DNA of 64,000 bases from Cardinalis cardinalis (lineage: Eukaryota > Chordata > Aves > Passeriformes > Cardinalidae), in NCBI GenBank assembly GCA_014549065.1, contig JACDOX010000030.1:2977125-3041124 (forward strand). Direction: 5' to 3'. The position numbers and the translations under genes are program-made. Shown one piece after another: positions 14,001 through 25,863 of this stretch (position 1 is the stretch's first letter; each line of letters starts with the position of its first letter). The notes below the pieces were generated by a model. That model did not search any database. It was not told where the DNA came from and was given only the letters and a program-made list of their open reading frames with translations.

Positions 14001-17000
14001 GAGTTTTCCAGCCCTGCACTGAGAGCTCACGGCCGGGTTCCTGCTGCTCCTGGTGAACCACTCTTCATCTACTCTGCAACCTACAGAATAAAGGAACCAG
14101 ATAATCAATGACACTCTCGTCTGTCCATATTTAAACATTTATGGGAGAGATGTTGACAGATGATCTCACCATCTAAACTCCCTTTGTAGTTGATGGAAGG
14201 ACAAAGACACTTCTGTCTCATGTTTTCCTATACCCATTTGCAAGTAAACAAATGGGTATGCATATNTACAAATGTAAAGGTTATTTTAAANGGTGTCATG
14301 ACAAAACTTGAAGAATAGAATTAGGTGCTCTTTCCTGGCCTTGTTTTTCTTCTCTTCTGTTTTGCCAGTGCCAAGTGAAGTCAGTGGGTTTTGTGTAGCC
14401 AAAAGAATAAATCTTTTGAAACTCCAGCAAAAAATATGTACAGCAGATACAAATAAAATTCAGGGTAGGTGGCACCTCTCTGTGCTTTGTGTGACTAGAT
14501 ATTCTGTTTACAACCAGCTGTTACAATAAGGATTTAGGAATATCTNCAGTTAACATAGCTGAAACTGTTTTGGCCACATTAATGAGGTGTTCAGTGTTCT
14601 GCTTCTCTTCTGGGCTTTTGCATCAGTGACTCAAAAGCTGCACTCCTGTTAATGCAGAGAGTTAACAGTTGTCGTTTTTGTCCTGTGTCCAGTTGATCAA
14701 CTTTCCCCCTATGCCTCATCCCTCTCTGAGGGAGAGCTGCAACTTGAGAGTCACAGACCCCAAGGAGTGCTTNGTTTACTGAGAAGAGATGAAACTGCTG
14801 CTGTGTTTGTGCAAAACCATTTATCTCAGTATAAAACCAGTATCTTCTTCAGCCCTAGAAACTTATCTGACAAGGCTTAGCTGAAGTCTCAGTCCTCCTT
14901 CAACACATGTGATTTTGTCCATCATGAAGGTTGCAAAAACATCTGTCCTGGCACACAGGGATCNCTGTCTGGGATCACAAGGAGAATGATTAAAAACCTG
15001 GAAGACAGACATTTCCCAGTCTGAGCTTTCTGCCATGGAAACAGGCACTATAATGCAAACCTGACTGATCTGTTGCAGGGAAAGAAAAAAAAACAAACAA
15101 ACCACAACAGAAAATGTCTTTGTAGACAGTTGCTGTTCCTTGGTTGTTCCTGGGCTGACAGAGCCCTCTCATGTTTCATTAATGCAATCAGTAAGTTGNC
15201 ACTGTAAGCTGGCAAGGCAGGCAGAGATTTGGGGGAGCCCTTGAAGGCAGACAGAAGGGAGTGTTCTGTACTTAGGAGATCTGTGTTTGTCTGATTACAG
15301 CCCAGGCCAATTTGCAGGCCTATGGCATATCTACCCAGCACTGAAGTGCCATGAAGGCTTTTTTTATTGTGACCTTGGTNGCTTTGGTAGAGTGAGCTCA
15401 CAGAGAGGGGGAATGGGCTTAGGAGCCCCCTGAGCTCCGGTCCCAGCTGGCCTGGAACAAGCAGAACCATCCTGCCTGTTCCTGCAGGATGCTGTGCCTC
15501 TGTGGGTGCAGCTGGGCTCTGCTGCTGCCCAGGTTCTCCTCCCCTGGCCAAGGGTGATGGGAGGATCTCTGCATCCCNCAATTTCAGTGCACAGCTCCTG
15601 GTGGCACACCAAGTTCTGACTGAAAGCTAGGAATTCTCTCCTCTTCCTCATGTNGTGATATGAAAAAGATTTCAGGAGTCCTCTCAAAGAAAGAAAATTG
15701 ATTGGCATAATTAAATGCTACTAATTTAATACAAAAGTCCTGTATTACNGTAAACTGGCTGCTTTATCCACAAAAAGCCTTTATCCCATTACTGATGTGT
15801 TCGTATTTGTGCTACANTTACATAAAGTTTACTGACAAAGTATGCCTTTCCTCTTGCATATTTGTGTGTTTCATGGTTGAGCACATCCATGGGATTGTTT
15901 AGATATCAACAAACCTAATGCAATAGAAAAACTCTGATCTCACTGTGGCTTTCTCTCATAATTTCTCTGGATATTATGCTTCAATTATTCCTAAAGGTAG
16001 GTTTCAGCTCCAGGCTGTTCCCAGATCTGCTGCCTCATGGGGAGAGGACTAACCTGATGAAGACATTTGGGATGTCTTCATCATGACAGTGACATTTAGG
16101 TGTCCTGGTCAGCTTCAGGAAACAAGAAGTCTGCAACCTGTTGAGCCCTGCAATTGACACATCCTGATGGAGCTTCATCTTCACAGGAATGCAGAATCTC
16201 CTCTGTAGAGCTTGCAGGGCACTGCCTGAGGATTCCTGGCTAATTGGCATTGATCCTCAGTGGGAGATGGGTGTCTCCTCTGCCTCTGAAAAGTCTGACT
16301 GGAGAAAGTCACTTTTCTCTATCTTAGCAGCCAGCTCTTTCATCACATTTTTGACACTTTCTAGCTCTGTGAGAACATCATGATCCTAAATGAGGGAGGA
16401 CTCTCTCTGCATGGCCTGGGTGTCAGCAGCCTAATGATACTGTTCAGATCAGGAAAGAAATGCTACATGATGGTGCTTATCCATGCTTGTGACAAAACTG
16501 GATCACACCAGCTGCTGTACAAGCTTCCCTGGAAAATTATCTACAGAGTAGCTTTCATCTTCATAAATGCACACAGGAGATTGGTTAGATTAGTGCAAGC
16601 CCTCAAAAAAAAAAAAAAAGTGCTGTATCATGTGACTAATTCCTAGTTTTTAAATCTTTGCAGGTGGAGAAGGCACAAATTGATCAGGACAAAGTCCTGA
16701 ATTGGGGAAAAAGAAAATGGCTCAATATATATCAGCTGACCAAAGGTGCTTGGGAGCCTCCTGGGCTCAGGGCCCTGGGANCAGCCAACATCTGCATTAG
16801 TAAACTCCAGATCTATAAACAAGGGTGTTTGCATGCAAACTGTCAGGTGTTTGGGCTGCCAGACTGTGGCCAGGATATATTTGGAAGAGTTTCAGTTGGC
16901 CCAGGCTAAGCAGTGCCAGTGAATGTGGTCATGGCACGGTCTGTCCTGTCCCAGGGCACACAAACAGTCCAGGCGCTGAATTTACTCACCTGTGGGAAGG

Positions 17001-17124
17001 TACAAACTTCCATGGCCCCTTGGTTCTCAAACATGCCAAAGCCATGGTGCCACTTTTGGCCCTCAGCCCCTGCTGGTGGCCCCTCTGGAGAGATGAACCC
17101 CCACTTCTTTCCAGAAGGCCATGG
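8094..17124. other. Long unique non-coding block
   Basis: Nine kilobases without a recognised gene or dispersed repeat. The longest frames (179 codons, minus, 8,590-9,129; 177 codons, minus, 15,048-15,581) contain ambiguous bases, show no protein I recognise and have no exon-type boundaries, so I treat them as chance. T-rich patches occur near 12,811-12,840 and 13,707-13,728, and an A-run near 16,603-16,619. An inverted repeat is listed separately at 14,230-14,259. Confidence 0.5.
14230..14259. repeat. Perfect inverted repeat, 11-bp arms, 8-nt spacer
   Basis: ATACCCATTTG at 14,230-14,240 and its exact reverse complement CAAATGGGTAT at 14,249-14,259 flank CAAGTAAA. The structure would form a stable small hairpin. 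No downstream T-run or gene suggests a terminator, and none would be expected in a vertebrate nuclear genome. Confidence 0.8.
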
Positions 17125-17310
17125 ACGAGGCTGGGCTCAGAGGCTGTGCAGCCTCCTTGCTCAGAAGCTTTCAAGACCCAGCTGGGTGAAGCCCAAGCTG
17201 GTCTGACCACACAGCTGTCCCCACATGGAGCAGGAGGCTGGAATTGGGCTCCTTCCAACCTGAATTGTTCTCTGCAACAGGGTTGATCCTCTGTGATTCA
17301 CTGAGCTACC
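17125..17310 (+). mobile_element. Degenerate CR1 LINE 3'-end fragment, sense
   Basis: It has CR1-like order: an 'agaggctgtgcagcctcc' segment, a 'ttcaagacccagctgg' segment, 'aagctggtctgacc', then GAGCAGGAGGCTGGA at 17,228-17,242 and CTTCCAACCTGAATT near 17,252-17,266, ending in a decayed 'ctgtgattca' tail. It is diverged and 5'-truncated. The 97- to 153-codon frames overlapping it are repeat-derived and not genes. The element may begin somewhat before 17,125. Confidence 0.7.
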
Positions 17311-20300
17311 CCCACCAAAAGACACCTGAATGCTCAGGCAGTGTCAGTGAGGGGATGGCTGTGAACTGATAGGAAATATGGGCAGATTTGAAATGGAAAA
17401 AACACAAGGATAATAAATATCTCATTTTATGTCAGTGAGTTAATGCTGGGAAGGCAGAAATGAATATCAGATGTTCTTTTTTCTCCCCCCAAAGCCTAGT
17501 NAGCTTCTTAGACAGATTATCATAGGAGCAGTTTATCAATAACCTTTTTCAACAACAGGATTTGTGGCTTGCATATCATTGTGGTAACACTACTGCAGCT
17601 GCTCTTTCAGCAGTTTGGCTTGCACCTATGACCTTCACCCAGCAATTAAAATACATGTCCTGAGTAGTGTGGTGTTTCAACATGCAGAATTTCCTGGGCA
17701 GGCTGCAAATCCTTAAGTATATCTTTTTGCCAGTCATTGATGTTTCTGAACCTTTTTGCATAATTGTAGTTCTCACTCTCCTTTCTACCTTACAATGTCT
17801 CAACATAGTGTATTTTTTAGAAAGCCAAGAGCCAGGTGGAGTTCCCTGGGAAAAAGAACAACTGAAAATATTTCTACTCTGCATTCATTCAGTGGCATTG
17901 TCCAATACTCTATTACACAAGATTAANGATCTAATGTAGCTTGACATTTTACAAGAACATGAAGCGTCAGCCAAAAACTGTCATAAGACATGACACCAGA
18001 CCTAGAAAGCACTGTAGAGTGATAACAGGCCAATTAGATGTGTCTGTTTGTGTTACTGGCAGGCAATGAAAGGCAGCCACTTCATCCTCCCCTCCACATT
18101 CACCATCTGAACCTGTTGTGAATGAGAAACCAAAACTGTGAGTTGCTCAGCCTCTTTGTCAACAGCAGCAAGGGACAAATTCCATCCCTTACCCAGCAGG
18201 AGTCATTATTTATGGACTTAGTAGGAGCTTCTGGACTACTCAATGTATTTTAATTAGCCTGGTATCTTCTGAAAATAGCTGCCACTATTCCCATTTTGAG
18301 GCTGTAGTGCTGATGAAAGGCAGCAACGCTCCTCTGGAGTGGCTATGTAGTTATTAAGTAGCCTAAATGTAAAAGATAAACCCTGACAACAAGTTTTAAT
18401 CACCAACAGCCTGGGCTAAATATGAAAGATGAGCCTAAAGTTAAAATACCATCCATTTCATAGGTCTGTCTTTCCTTTCCTACTTAATTAAACACTGTTT
18501 TGTACAGGCCATTCTTTTTTTGGGTTTTCTATTCAATATGGACATTTTGCCTCCTTTTCCCTGCTTCTGACCCCACATTTTCCTGAAGAGATGTGATGTG
18601 ACCCAGCTGTGCCAGAGCCCTGGAGGCGTCAGGGTTGAGTGGGATGAATTCTGCAGACTTTGGTCATGGATTTGCATTTTGAATTTTGCTCTTGTGCAAA
18701 ATTCACCTGTGACAGGCTGCACATGACTCTTGCTCTTGGTTCTCTGGTTTTGGTGCAGCCATGTGCTTGAGTACAAATTGATAGCCCACTTGGACCTGAT
18801 CTAGCATTTGATTTTCCTACTTTCCCCCTTTTCCTGTATTAGGAAATTTAAAACTATTTACTGAAATCATAGTNTGGAAGGATGCAAGTAGGGGTAAGCT
18901 GACAATGATAGCTGACTGGCCCCATCCAGTTATTAAAAAAGAGGAAAAAAGTATCATAATTCAGTATATCTTTTCTTTCTCTTCCACATTGTTTCCATCA
19001 TACATCATATTTTTTGTATCTACTAGCTTTTCAGTAGGAAAAAATAGATTTATCTTCATTGACATTAATCTAACTTAATGATAGGAAAACTAGAGTGCTA
19101 AATTAGGTGTACACTTGGGATTTCTGTATCAAAACCCTTGTAATAACAAATCCTTTTCCACACAGGGTTGCCCTTTCAAAACCAGGTACAACTCATGTAG
19201 GCACCTGATCCTTGTGCCCTTTTAGAGCACTCCTGTACAATTACACCCAGGCACACAGCTTTAGTTCTTCCCTCACTGAAGTCAGGAGCAAAATCTCTGC
19301 TGTCTGTAATAGAGAAGGAACCAGTGCTACTTAAAAGTACATAGAATTTTTTCTTCTGGTTTTAGAAAATGCTGGAATAAGCCCCTATTGTCCCCCTGAC
19401 ACCCTGAGTTTGAGCTTTCCCCGCAGACATTTCCCTGCAGCTGATGTTCAGTCTCCAGTGGTGGTGATGTTCTAAATCTTCATTGCTGATTACACAGAGT
19501 AGCCTTGCCAGATGAGGAGGCAAAGGAAATGGGGGTGTCTGGTTTTCAGTCCTTCCTCTCAGTATTAAATTAANTATCTTTCTAGTAAAAGAAGCCTTGA
19601 CCCAAATGCTGCTGAAATGGATGGAAANGCATCCACTGAGAAGGGTTTCTGGTGAGGTGCACCATTCTGAAGACAACTGACTCACACACAGCCATTCCTT
19701 CCTGGTAGAGATTTGCAGCTGGGGCTAATAATAATCTTAAATATTCTTTCTAATAAATCTCCTNTCATATGTTTAGTATGTCCAGTGTTANCTTACATTT
19801 CAAGCACTAAATATGNTTATCTCTATTGGGAGTTATCAGATGTAAACACCTCAAAATCCTGTATTTAACCCTTGCAAATTAAGACAATTCTGTAGAATTC
19901 AGCTCTCTGGATAAAATTATTTCCTCTTTTGATGGAAAGAAGTTTATACTGGCCTTTGAAAATGGTTGTTATCAGGTTCTCTAAGAGACACCATCATTCT
20001 AGTTCTTTGCTTTTACCTTTTTTTTTTTCCTGGAGCACCTCTAAATATCATATTATCTGCCAAAATCCCATGTAAATGGGAGTTTTGAACATGTACNACA
20101 TATTTCACAATGCAAATTTTCCTTAGAAGTAAATTTCTGAGTAAGCTTTCCATTTCCTCTATTCCTCTTGTCTATTTGTTTCTGGCAGAAGCAAAATCCC
20201 ACTGCTGACTGAGGGACAGGACATGGGCAAGAGGAGGTGGATATGCCGCTAGAATGTCTTCCTCCTCCTCCTCCTCCTCCTGTCACATTTTGCAGAACTG

Positions 20301-20400
20301 GTGTCAGCTGTGAAAGCAGAATGGGTTTCCCTTCAAAGACTCTCTGAATTTTGGACTGAGGGAGGGGTTTAATTCCTCTCCCAAGCAGGAACACACCCTG
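17311..20400. other. Unique non-coding sequence
   Basis: No credible coding frame. It includes 18,180-18,360, a non-repetitive stretch with homeodomain-like TTAATTA-type cores that could be regulatory, and a (CTC)n microsatellite at 20,260-20,280 made of about seven trinucleotide units. Confidence 0.5.
20260..20280. repeat. (CTC)n microsatellite
   Basis: An uninterrupted run of CTC units of about 21 bases. It lies inside a larger pyrimidine-rich patch shortly before the CpG cluster at 20.4 kb. Confidence 0.9.
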
Positions 20401-20480
20401 AAAGTCGAACTGAGAGTCTCTCTCTGAAAATGCGCCGGCATTAGCGAGCGCTCTCCTGTCGCCGTGGGATGCAGCGCTTT
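20401..20480. promoter_or_regulatory. Compact CpG cluster, candidate regulatory element
   Basis: Eight CpGs fall within about 80 bases, including closely spaced ones in GCGCCGGC at 20,431-20,438 and AGCGAGCGCT at 20,443-20,452, in a neighbourhood where CpG is otherwise rare. The segment matches no repeat I recognise. CpG retention at this density suggests unmethylated DNA such as a small promoter or enhancer, or strong purifying selection. No coding exon is evident. Confidence 0.4.
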
Positions 20481-22676
20481 AAATCAGCTATTTCATGATG
20501 GAATTTTCCTCCCCTTCCTCAGAGGCTGNGAACTGTTCAAGCTAAGTCAAGCAGAGCACTGGCAATGCTCAGAGCCCGCTTGGCAGGCAAGCAGCAAATG
20601 ACTCTCGGCTGGGATTCTGTCCCAGAACAACTATCCCTACTGAAAACCTTAGCTGAGATGAGAAGCACCACATCTGTAACCTATACCTTTATTCTGCAGA
20701 CCTCCTAAAATAAGGACAGATAAATATAGAAACCTGTTGGGGCCAGCACATGAGGGGGGAAAATCTTTTATTTGAAGGGGGAAGAACACACAGATGGCAA
20801 TGTTCTGGGTTTGAGGAGAATCCCAGCCCTGCTGCCAGACTGCTGTGCAAGCATTTNCACCTTGATAGCTTTTCCCAGTTCCTCTGGGAGGGTTACAACA
20901 GTGGGGAGGGTATGACACTAGAAGATGTGTCTGTCAGTGTTGTCTGCTTTGGTTCATTACCACATCTCACTGTTGAGGAGCTCACAACACTAAGAGGGAA
21001 TCTAGGCACTGAAATTGAGTTTTCTGAAGACCAGAGTCCTGCTTCTGCCACATCCCTTGTTTGTGGTTGTAGGAAAGTTGTTTCTCCATCTGGCATCTCC
21101 CTCTCCCCTGTTCACTGGCCAGTTGGGTGGGGCAGGCGGGGGGGGACACACAACATGCTGCAGCAAGTCTCCACCTCTGTAATCCCATAAAATATCCTAC
21201 ATTAATTTGCAGGAAATNATCTGCTGGGGCAGCTCTGGGCAGCATGTGCTGCTCAGGATGGATCACATGCTCAGGCAGNGCTGTTGGATGCAACCAGCTT
21301 TGCTGATGGAGAGAGCAGATGAGAAACACATTCCCTCAAACAGCAAAGCAGCCTGGCCCCTGCTACATGCACTGATGGGATACACCTAACAGAAGGGAAG
21401 ATCCATGTTTATCTTTTCATTCCTGTCCTCAGCTGCAGCATCAGCCCTCAGGTTACTTGACCACAATACCAGTGTCAGCGTCAGAAAGTAGCACAAAACC
21501 CAGCTGGCCACCTTGCTCCGAAGTATGAGCATTTCCATAGCCTGGAATGTGGCTTTTTACAACAGGAAAAACCACTCCAAGGGACTCCCAAAACACCCAG
21601 TGACTCTGCATCCTTCATGAATTGTCTACTTCATCCAGACAAGTGATAGAAAAAAATCTGCATCAGCATGAATACTTGTAACATGAGGATAAGTAATGTT
21701 TTCTGCAGGGCGAGTGCATGTGTAGTTCCTTGTGAGCCCTCTGAAACTCCAGAGGGAAGGCACAGCAAAAGTACAGCACATTACCATGTGAAAAACCAGG
21801 AGCTGAACAGATAAAATCCTGCAGACAACAGAACCCTGGGTGTGCAGTATGGCAACTCTAATCTGCTAAAGTGAGACTTGGCACTTGCAGAGATAATCAC
21901 TGGAGCTGTGGCAGGGTTAAATGCTGAATTAATATACATGATAGGTCATCATCCCTTCGTCTTTCCTCCTCCTCGGAAGTAAATAAATCTGTCAGCTTAA
22001 TCTAGCACATTAACCTTAATCCTACAATTTACTTACTAGGGGATTTGTATAATCTGCCCGATAAATAAGGACAGTAATTATTCCTGCTACAGAGGGCTCT
22101 GAGAAATATTTGCCATGAAGCTTGAAGCTGGATTTAAAAACCGTTTTGGTTTTATTAGAAACACAAAACTCTGGCCAGGTTTCCTGGAAAATTCCACGGG
22201 GCCCAATGCAGGTAGAAGCTAATTTTCTGTGTGTGTGTGTGTGTGTGTGTTTGCTTAGCCAAAGTGTAGAGCCAGGGCTGCACGTGGTCCTGAATATGGG
22301 GGAGGAAGGACCTCTAGGAATATGTTTGCTGGAGCACACTGGAGGAACAGCCCTGTGCTCCACAGAGACCCAGCCACTGCATGANCCCACCAAGAAATCT
22401 CACGTGGAGAACAGCAACGTAGCCTCATGCAGCCCTATCTGCTAACAGCCCTTATTGCCTTCTCCACACCTCCCTGGATGTCCATCTGTGGCACCAAAGC
22501 TATTCCTTTCTCCTCCCTGTTGGGAGATGAACTTAAAACACGACTTGAATGATCAGAAATCTAATTGAGACAATTAGCAGAGCTGCAGGGGAAAGTCCTG
22601 GAGGACTTCAGTGACTCCCTTGAAGAGAAAGCCCCGTTCTTCTCACTGCAATGAGTGATTTTCCATTTCTTCCTGG
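20481..22676. other. Unique sequence with a regulatory-looking segment and a (GT)n tract
   Basis: The part at about 21,880-22,200 is single-copy looking, with GAATTAATAT, AATTTACTTACT and AGTAATTATTCC-type homeodomain cores, and resembles conserved non-coding elements in composition. A (GT)11 microsatellite follows at 22,229-22,250. The 146-codon + frame at 20,750-21,190 is unrecognised and I do not call it. Confidence 0.45.
22229..22250. repeat. (GT)11 microsatellite
   Basis: Eleven uninterrupted GT units, likely length-polymorphic. It lies at the right end of a regulatory-looking unique segment. Confidence 0.95.
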
Positions 22677-22989
22677 TGTAGGGGGATGCAGTATGGGTAA
22701 ATGAAGATGGGATAGAATGTAATCTTACCCCCTAAAGAGTTGCAGCTGAGTTAATTATTAAGGATTAGGAGCAGGCCTGATGTTAACAGGCCACACCTGT
22801 AGCTAATAAGAAGAGTGTTATAAAAGAGTGGATTGGTGGGAACTGGAGTTAGTTGGTTACTGGTAGGACAAGGAAGAGTCAGTACCAAGAGGAGCTGCCT
22901 ACAGAAAGCATCAAGGAGGTGTGAAACTCTGGCAATAAGGAACCTTTGCAATGTAATAACAACAGAACTTTTGCACTATAGTGACAACA
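22677..22989 (+). mobile_element. Solo endogenous retrovirus LTR, copy A (6-bp TSD)
   Basis: The element starts TGTAGGGGGATG and ends GTGACAACA, giving the TG...CA termini of a retroviral LTR. It is bordered on both sides by TCCTGG (22,671-22,676 and 22,990-22,995), a perfect 6-bp target-site duplication. A TATAAAA box lies at 22,819-22,825, which fixes the + orientation and places U3 to its left. The length is 313 bp. No gag, pol or env sequence adjoins it, so it is a solo LTR left by LTR-LTR recombination. Six-base duplications are typical of class II (ERVK-like) elements. A related copy sits at 42,785-43,098. Confidence 0.92.
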
Positions 22990-23501
22990 TCCTGGAATAG
23001 AAAAATGCGTTTTAGAGTTTAGCACAGCGCTCTTTGAGGGCTCAGGACATCAAGAGCACCTTTGGCGTTCCCCAAAACTCCTGTTTTCCTGGATTATATG
23101 GGAAGGGAAAACTCNTTGCTCTTTCCTGGACACTGGATTTCATGGGCATTGAACAGCACCTGCCTCACTGCAAACACAGCCAAGATTAGAAGTTGAAAAT
23201 AACCCAGTCTTCCTGAAGAAGTTTTTAAGGTTTTTTTTTGCTATTTCTCACTGCCAAAGGTCTGTTGGTAGATATGGAAGAGACAGAGAAGTCAGCCCTT
23301 ATATCTGTGATTATCCCTAANTGTACTCACACACTGTCGGAACTCAGTACATCCCTCTGGGTGTCCAGAGTTGCCAAGGACCCCACCGTGGGGCTTGGAG
23401 ACCCTGGCAGGCAGCCCAAAACACCTGGGGATNGGATTTTGACACCTGGAGCAAGNTACCAGCTTTGTATGAGGACCTGAAAGTCACACAGGNTNGAANN
23501 N
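22990..23501. other. Spacer between two LTRs
   Basis: About 500 bases of unique sequence with an 80-codon + frame of no recognised identity. The right end contains several ambiguous bases that blur the start of the next LTR. Confidence 0.5.
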
Positions 23502-23956
23502 TGTAATANTAAANTTANCNCAGGGTGAAAATGTAGATTTTAGGATTTTTGGTATGGGGGTTATGGGGACAAGATGGAGGAACGTGGGCATGTCTAGCCT
23601 TTCTTCTTCTTCTTGTTCTCCATTTTCTGCAGTGATGTTGGCACTTTGGGATTGGTTTAGAGTAGAAGTGCACTGTCTAACANAGGTGATAGNTANTGGG
23701 AATTAAATGTAAATATGTTTTACGTAGTTTGTAGTATAAAAGGACAACACTGCCTTGGGAGTGGTCAGAGTGCCTGTGGCTGCCCTGCTGAGCAGATCTC
23801 TGCTGGGCAGAAAGAAAATTTTATAGATAAGAATTCATAAACAACCTCCAGACCNAAAAGTGAAGAGTCCAGACTCNTTCTTCAGTCGCGTGGGATGAAG
23901 CAGAGACATCCTGCACATCTNGGGGCAGCAATTATCAATAGCAACCCAAGAACACA
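23502..23956 (+). mobile_element. Solo endogenous retrovirus LTR, second family
   Basis: The segment resembles an LTR I know from songbird genomes. A U3-like stretch ends in TATAAAA at 23,735-23,741, and a CATAAA-type polyadenylation signal lies about 100 bases later at 23,836-23,841, a normal TATA-to-poly(A) distance for an LTR. A TG at 23,502 and a CA near 23,954-23,958 are plausible ends, but ambiguous bases at the left border prevent a target-site check. No internal retroviral sequence follows. The family assignment is from memory. Confidence 0.7.
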
Positions 23957-25591
23957 CAAAGCTCAGTTTAGGCTCTTGGGGTGAAGGGACACTTGGACAA
24001 TNCCCATTACTGATGTTGCTCCAGGTGTCTGCTCCTGGCTGCCCACGTCCGTCTGTCTGTCCCCATCTGCTCCGATGGCAGCGTGCCCACACTGACACTG
24101 CCTGGACTCTGCTCCCAGGACACAGGAACTCTGCAGCAGGGNGGTCACTGGGGCCACACTTCAAACAGTGTCAACACCACCTCTTCAGCAGGACAGCCTT
24201 CCTGGTGGGTAATTAATTGGCTTTCCAGCAGCATCTGTCAGCTGTTTGCAGCACGCTGGCTTGCCTGGCTGAGCAGCCACGATGTCACTGCTCTTGTTTC
24301 CTCTGGGGTGTCAGGGTGGGGATTTGGCTGTAGAAGGTGATTATGTAGGAACAAGGCTGTTGAGCGCTCAGTTCCCATACCTACATGTGGGGCAGACAAT
24401 AAGGGGCAGCAGCTTTGGGCTGGCTTTGGCAGAGACAGGGCACCCAGCCCAGCTCAACTTGGAATTGAAGAAATCTTAGCACAGAACNGAATCAAAAATG
24501 TTTAAAGATCTAAATCCATTCACAGTAAGGAGATGGTTGCAGCTGGGGAATCTTCCCCCTTTAGTGTGTAGGGGGCTGCTTTAGTGGGCTGTCCCATATT
24601 GTCCCATATCACCTTATTCCATAGAAATCCTTTTAGGAAGGTTCTCCTAACCCTCCTCAGCTAACCATGGTTTCAAATACTCCTGTGAGTAANGTGGTAA
24701 CTCTCATACAGTCTACTACATCTAGAAATGAGGCATCAACGCTGTTAATAATAACTCCTCAGAGTGCATGCTGTTTTTACTGTTTATTTCAATACTTCAG
24801 TAGCTTCCTCAGCACTTAGAGCACCTCACAGACATTTTCTAATCACAGCACAGAAAGAACCCCAAGNCCAAATCCTGGAATGCTCTCTGAGGCCCAGAAG
24901 AGGGATAGCTGTCTTTGGATGGGTGGGAAGCTGCCTGTAATACTGCTCTAAAGCACCTATTGCATCTTCTTTGAAGCAAACCCAACTTTGTTACTCCAGC
25001 TGATTTAGAATCCTTTCAGGACTGCTTCTACAGCTATTTCCACCTTTAAGGGGCCCGAGCAGAGGGCTGGGGCCTGGCTCTCCTTCACAACTGAACACCC
25101 ATGAGGCACACGAGGTTATTGCCTGCACCTCCACTGCTCCTGCCATGCCAGAGCAGCTGCCTTGGCCATGCCTGGAGCCCTGGACAGGCACACTGGGGCC
25201 TCCAGCTGTGCCAACTCCACCTTCTGCTCCAGGAGCCCCTTTAGGCTCAGCTTGAGGCTTTATTTCTGTCGTGCAGAAAACCCTCTGTGCTGGCTGTGTG
25301 TCCCCAGTGACCTTTCTGTATGGACCCCAAAGCNGTGCCCAGGCCTGTCTCTGATCGGTTTTCCTGGCTGGAGAAGTTGTTGTTGGTAGCCTTGCTTCCT
25401 GCAGGTGCTGATGGTGCTCCCTGGAGCCCTGGCCAGCTCATCATCTCTCCTGGCCTGGCACTGTCGGTGGGCCTGTGCTGGGGTCACCTTCAGCAGGTGA
25501 TTTGCTCCTCCAGCGTGGGAAAGACATTCTGTGCTGTCCCTGTGAGCTAGCAAAGGCCTCCTGAAGATAAGGAGAAGCCCTCTATCTCTCC
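23957..25591. other. GC-richer unique sequence between LTRs
   Basis: This part is noticeably richer in G and C than the flanks (especially 24,000-24,450 and 25,000-25,560). Open frames of 60-110 codons occur on both strands, as expected at that composition. I see no recognised protein, no CpG island and no clear repeat. Confidence 0.45.
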
Positions 25592-25863
25592 TGAAGGAAN
25601 NCCANGGTCATTACCCTGGAGAGCAGAGGAAGGAGAGAAGGCTGGGAGATGTGGACTCGGGCTGGCTCGAGAGTGACGTGGCTCTCTGGCTGTCTACTGA
25701 GAGCTTTGTTTCTCTTTTATGGCCAATGGGCATTGTATATGTGTTAGATNGGTNTNANTATCTGGAAGAACTATAAAAGCTACGTTGGTTTAATAAAATC
25801 TCTCTCTTTCACCCTTCTGATGGAGTTGTGTATTGTTGTACTGTGTTGTGCTCTATAGTGACA
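25592..25863 (+). mobile_element. Probable solo LTR, third family (4-bp TSD)
   Basis: A TATAAAA box at 25,772-25,778 is followed only 20 bases later by AATAAA at 25,792-25,797, then a pyrimidine-rich segment. This is the compact arrangement seen in LTRs whose poly(A) signal lies in U3 and whose R region is very short. The segment starts TGAAGG and ends GTGACA, with CTCC on both sides (25,588-25,591 and 25,864-25,867). A 4-bp duplication fits class I elements, but it could be chance. Several ambiguous bases lie inside. No internal region is present. Confidence 0.6.

Noticed and set aside
15048..15581. 177-codon minus-strand open frame
   Set aside because: Translates through several ambiguous bases that could hide stops, and shows no known domain or exon structure.
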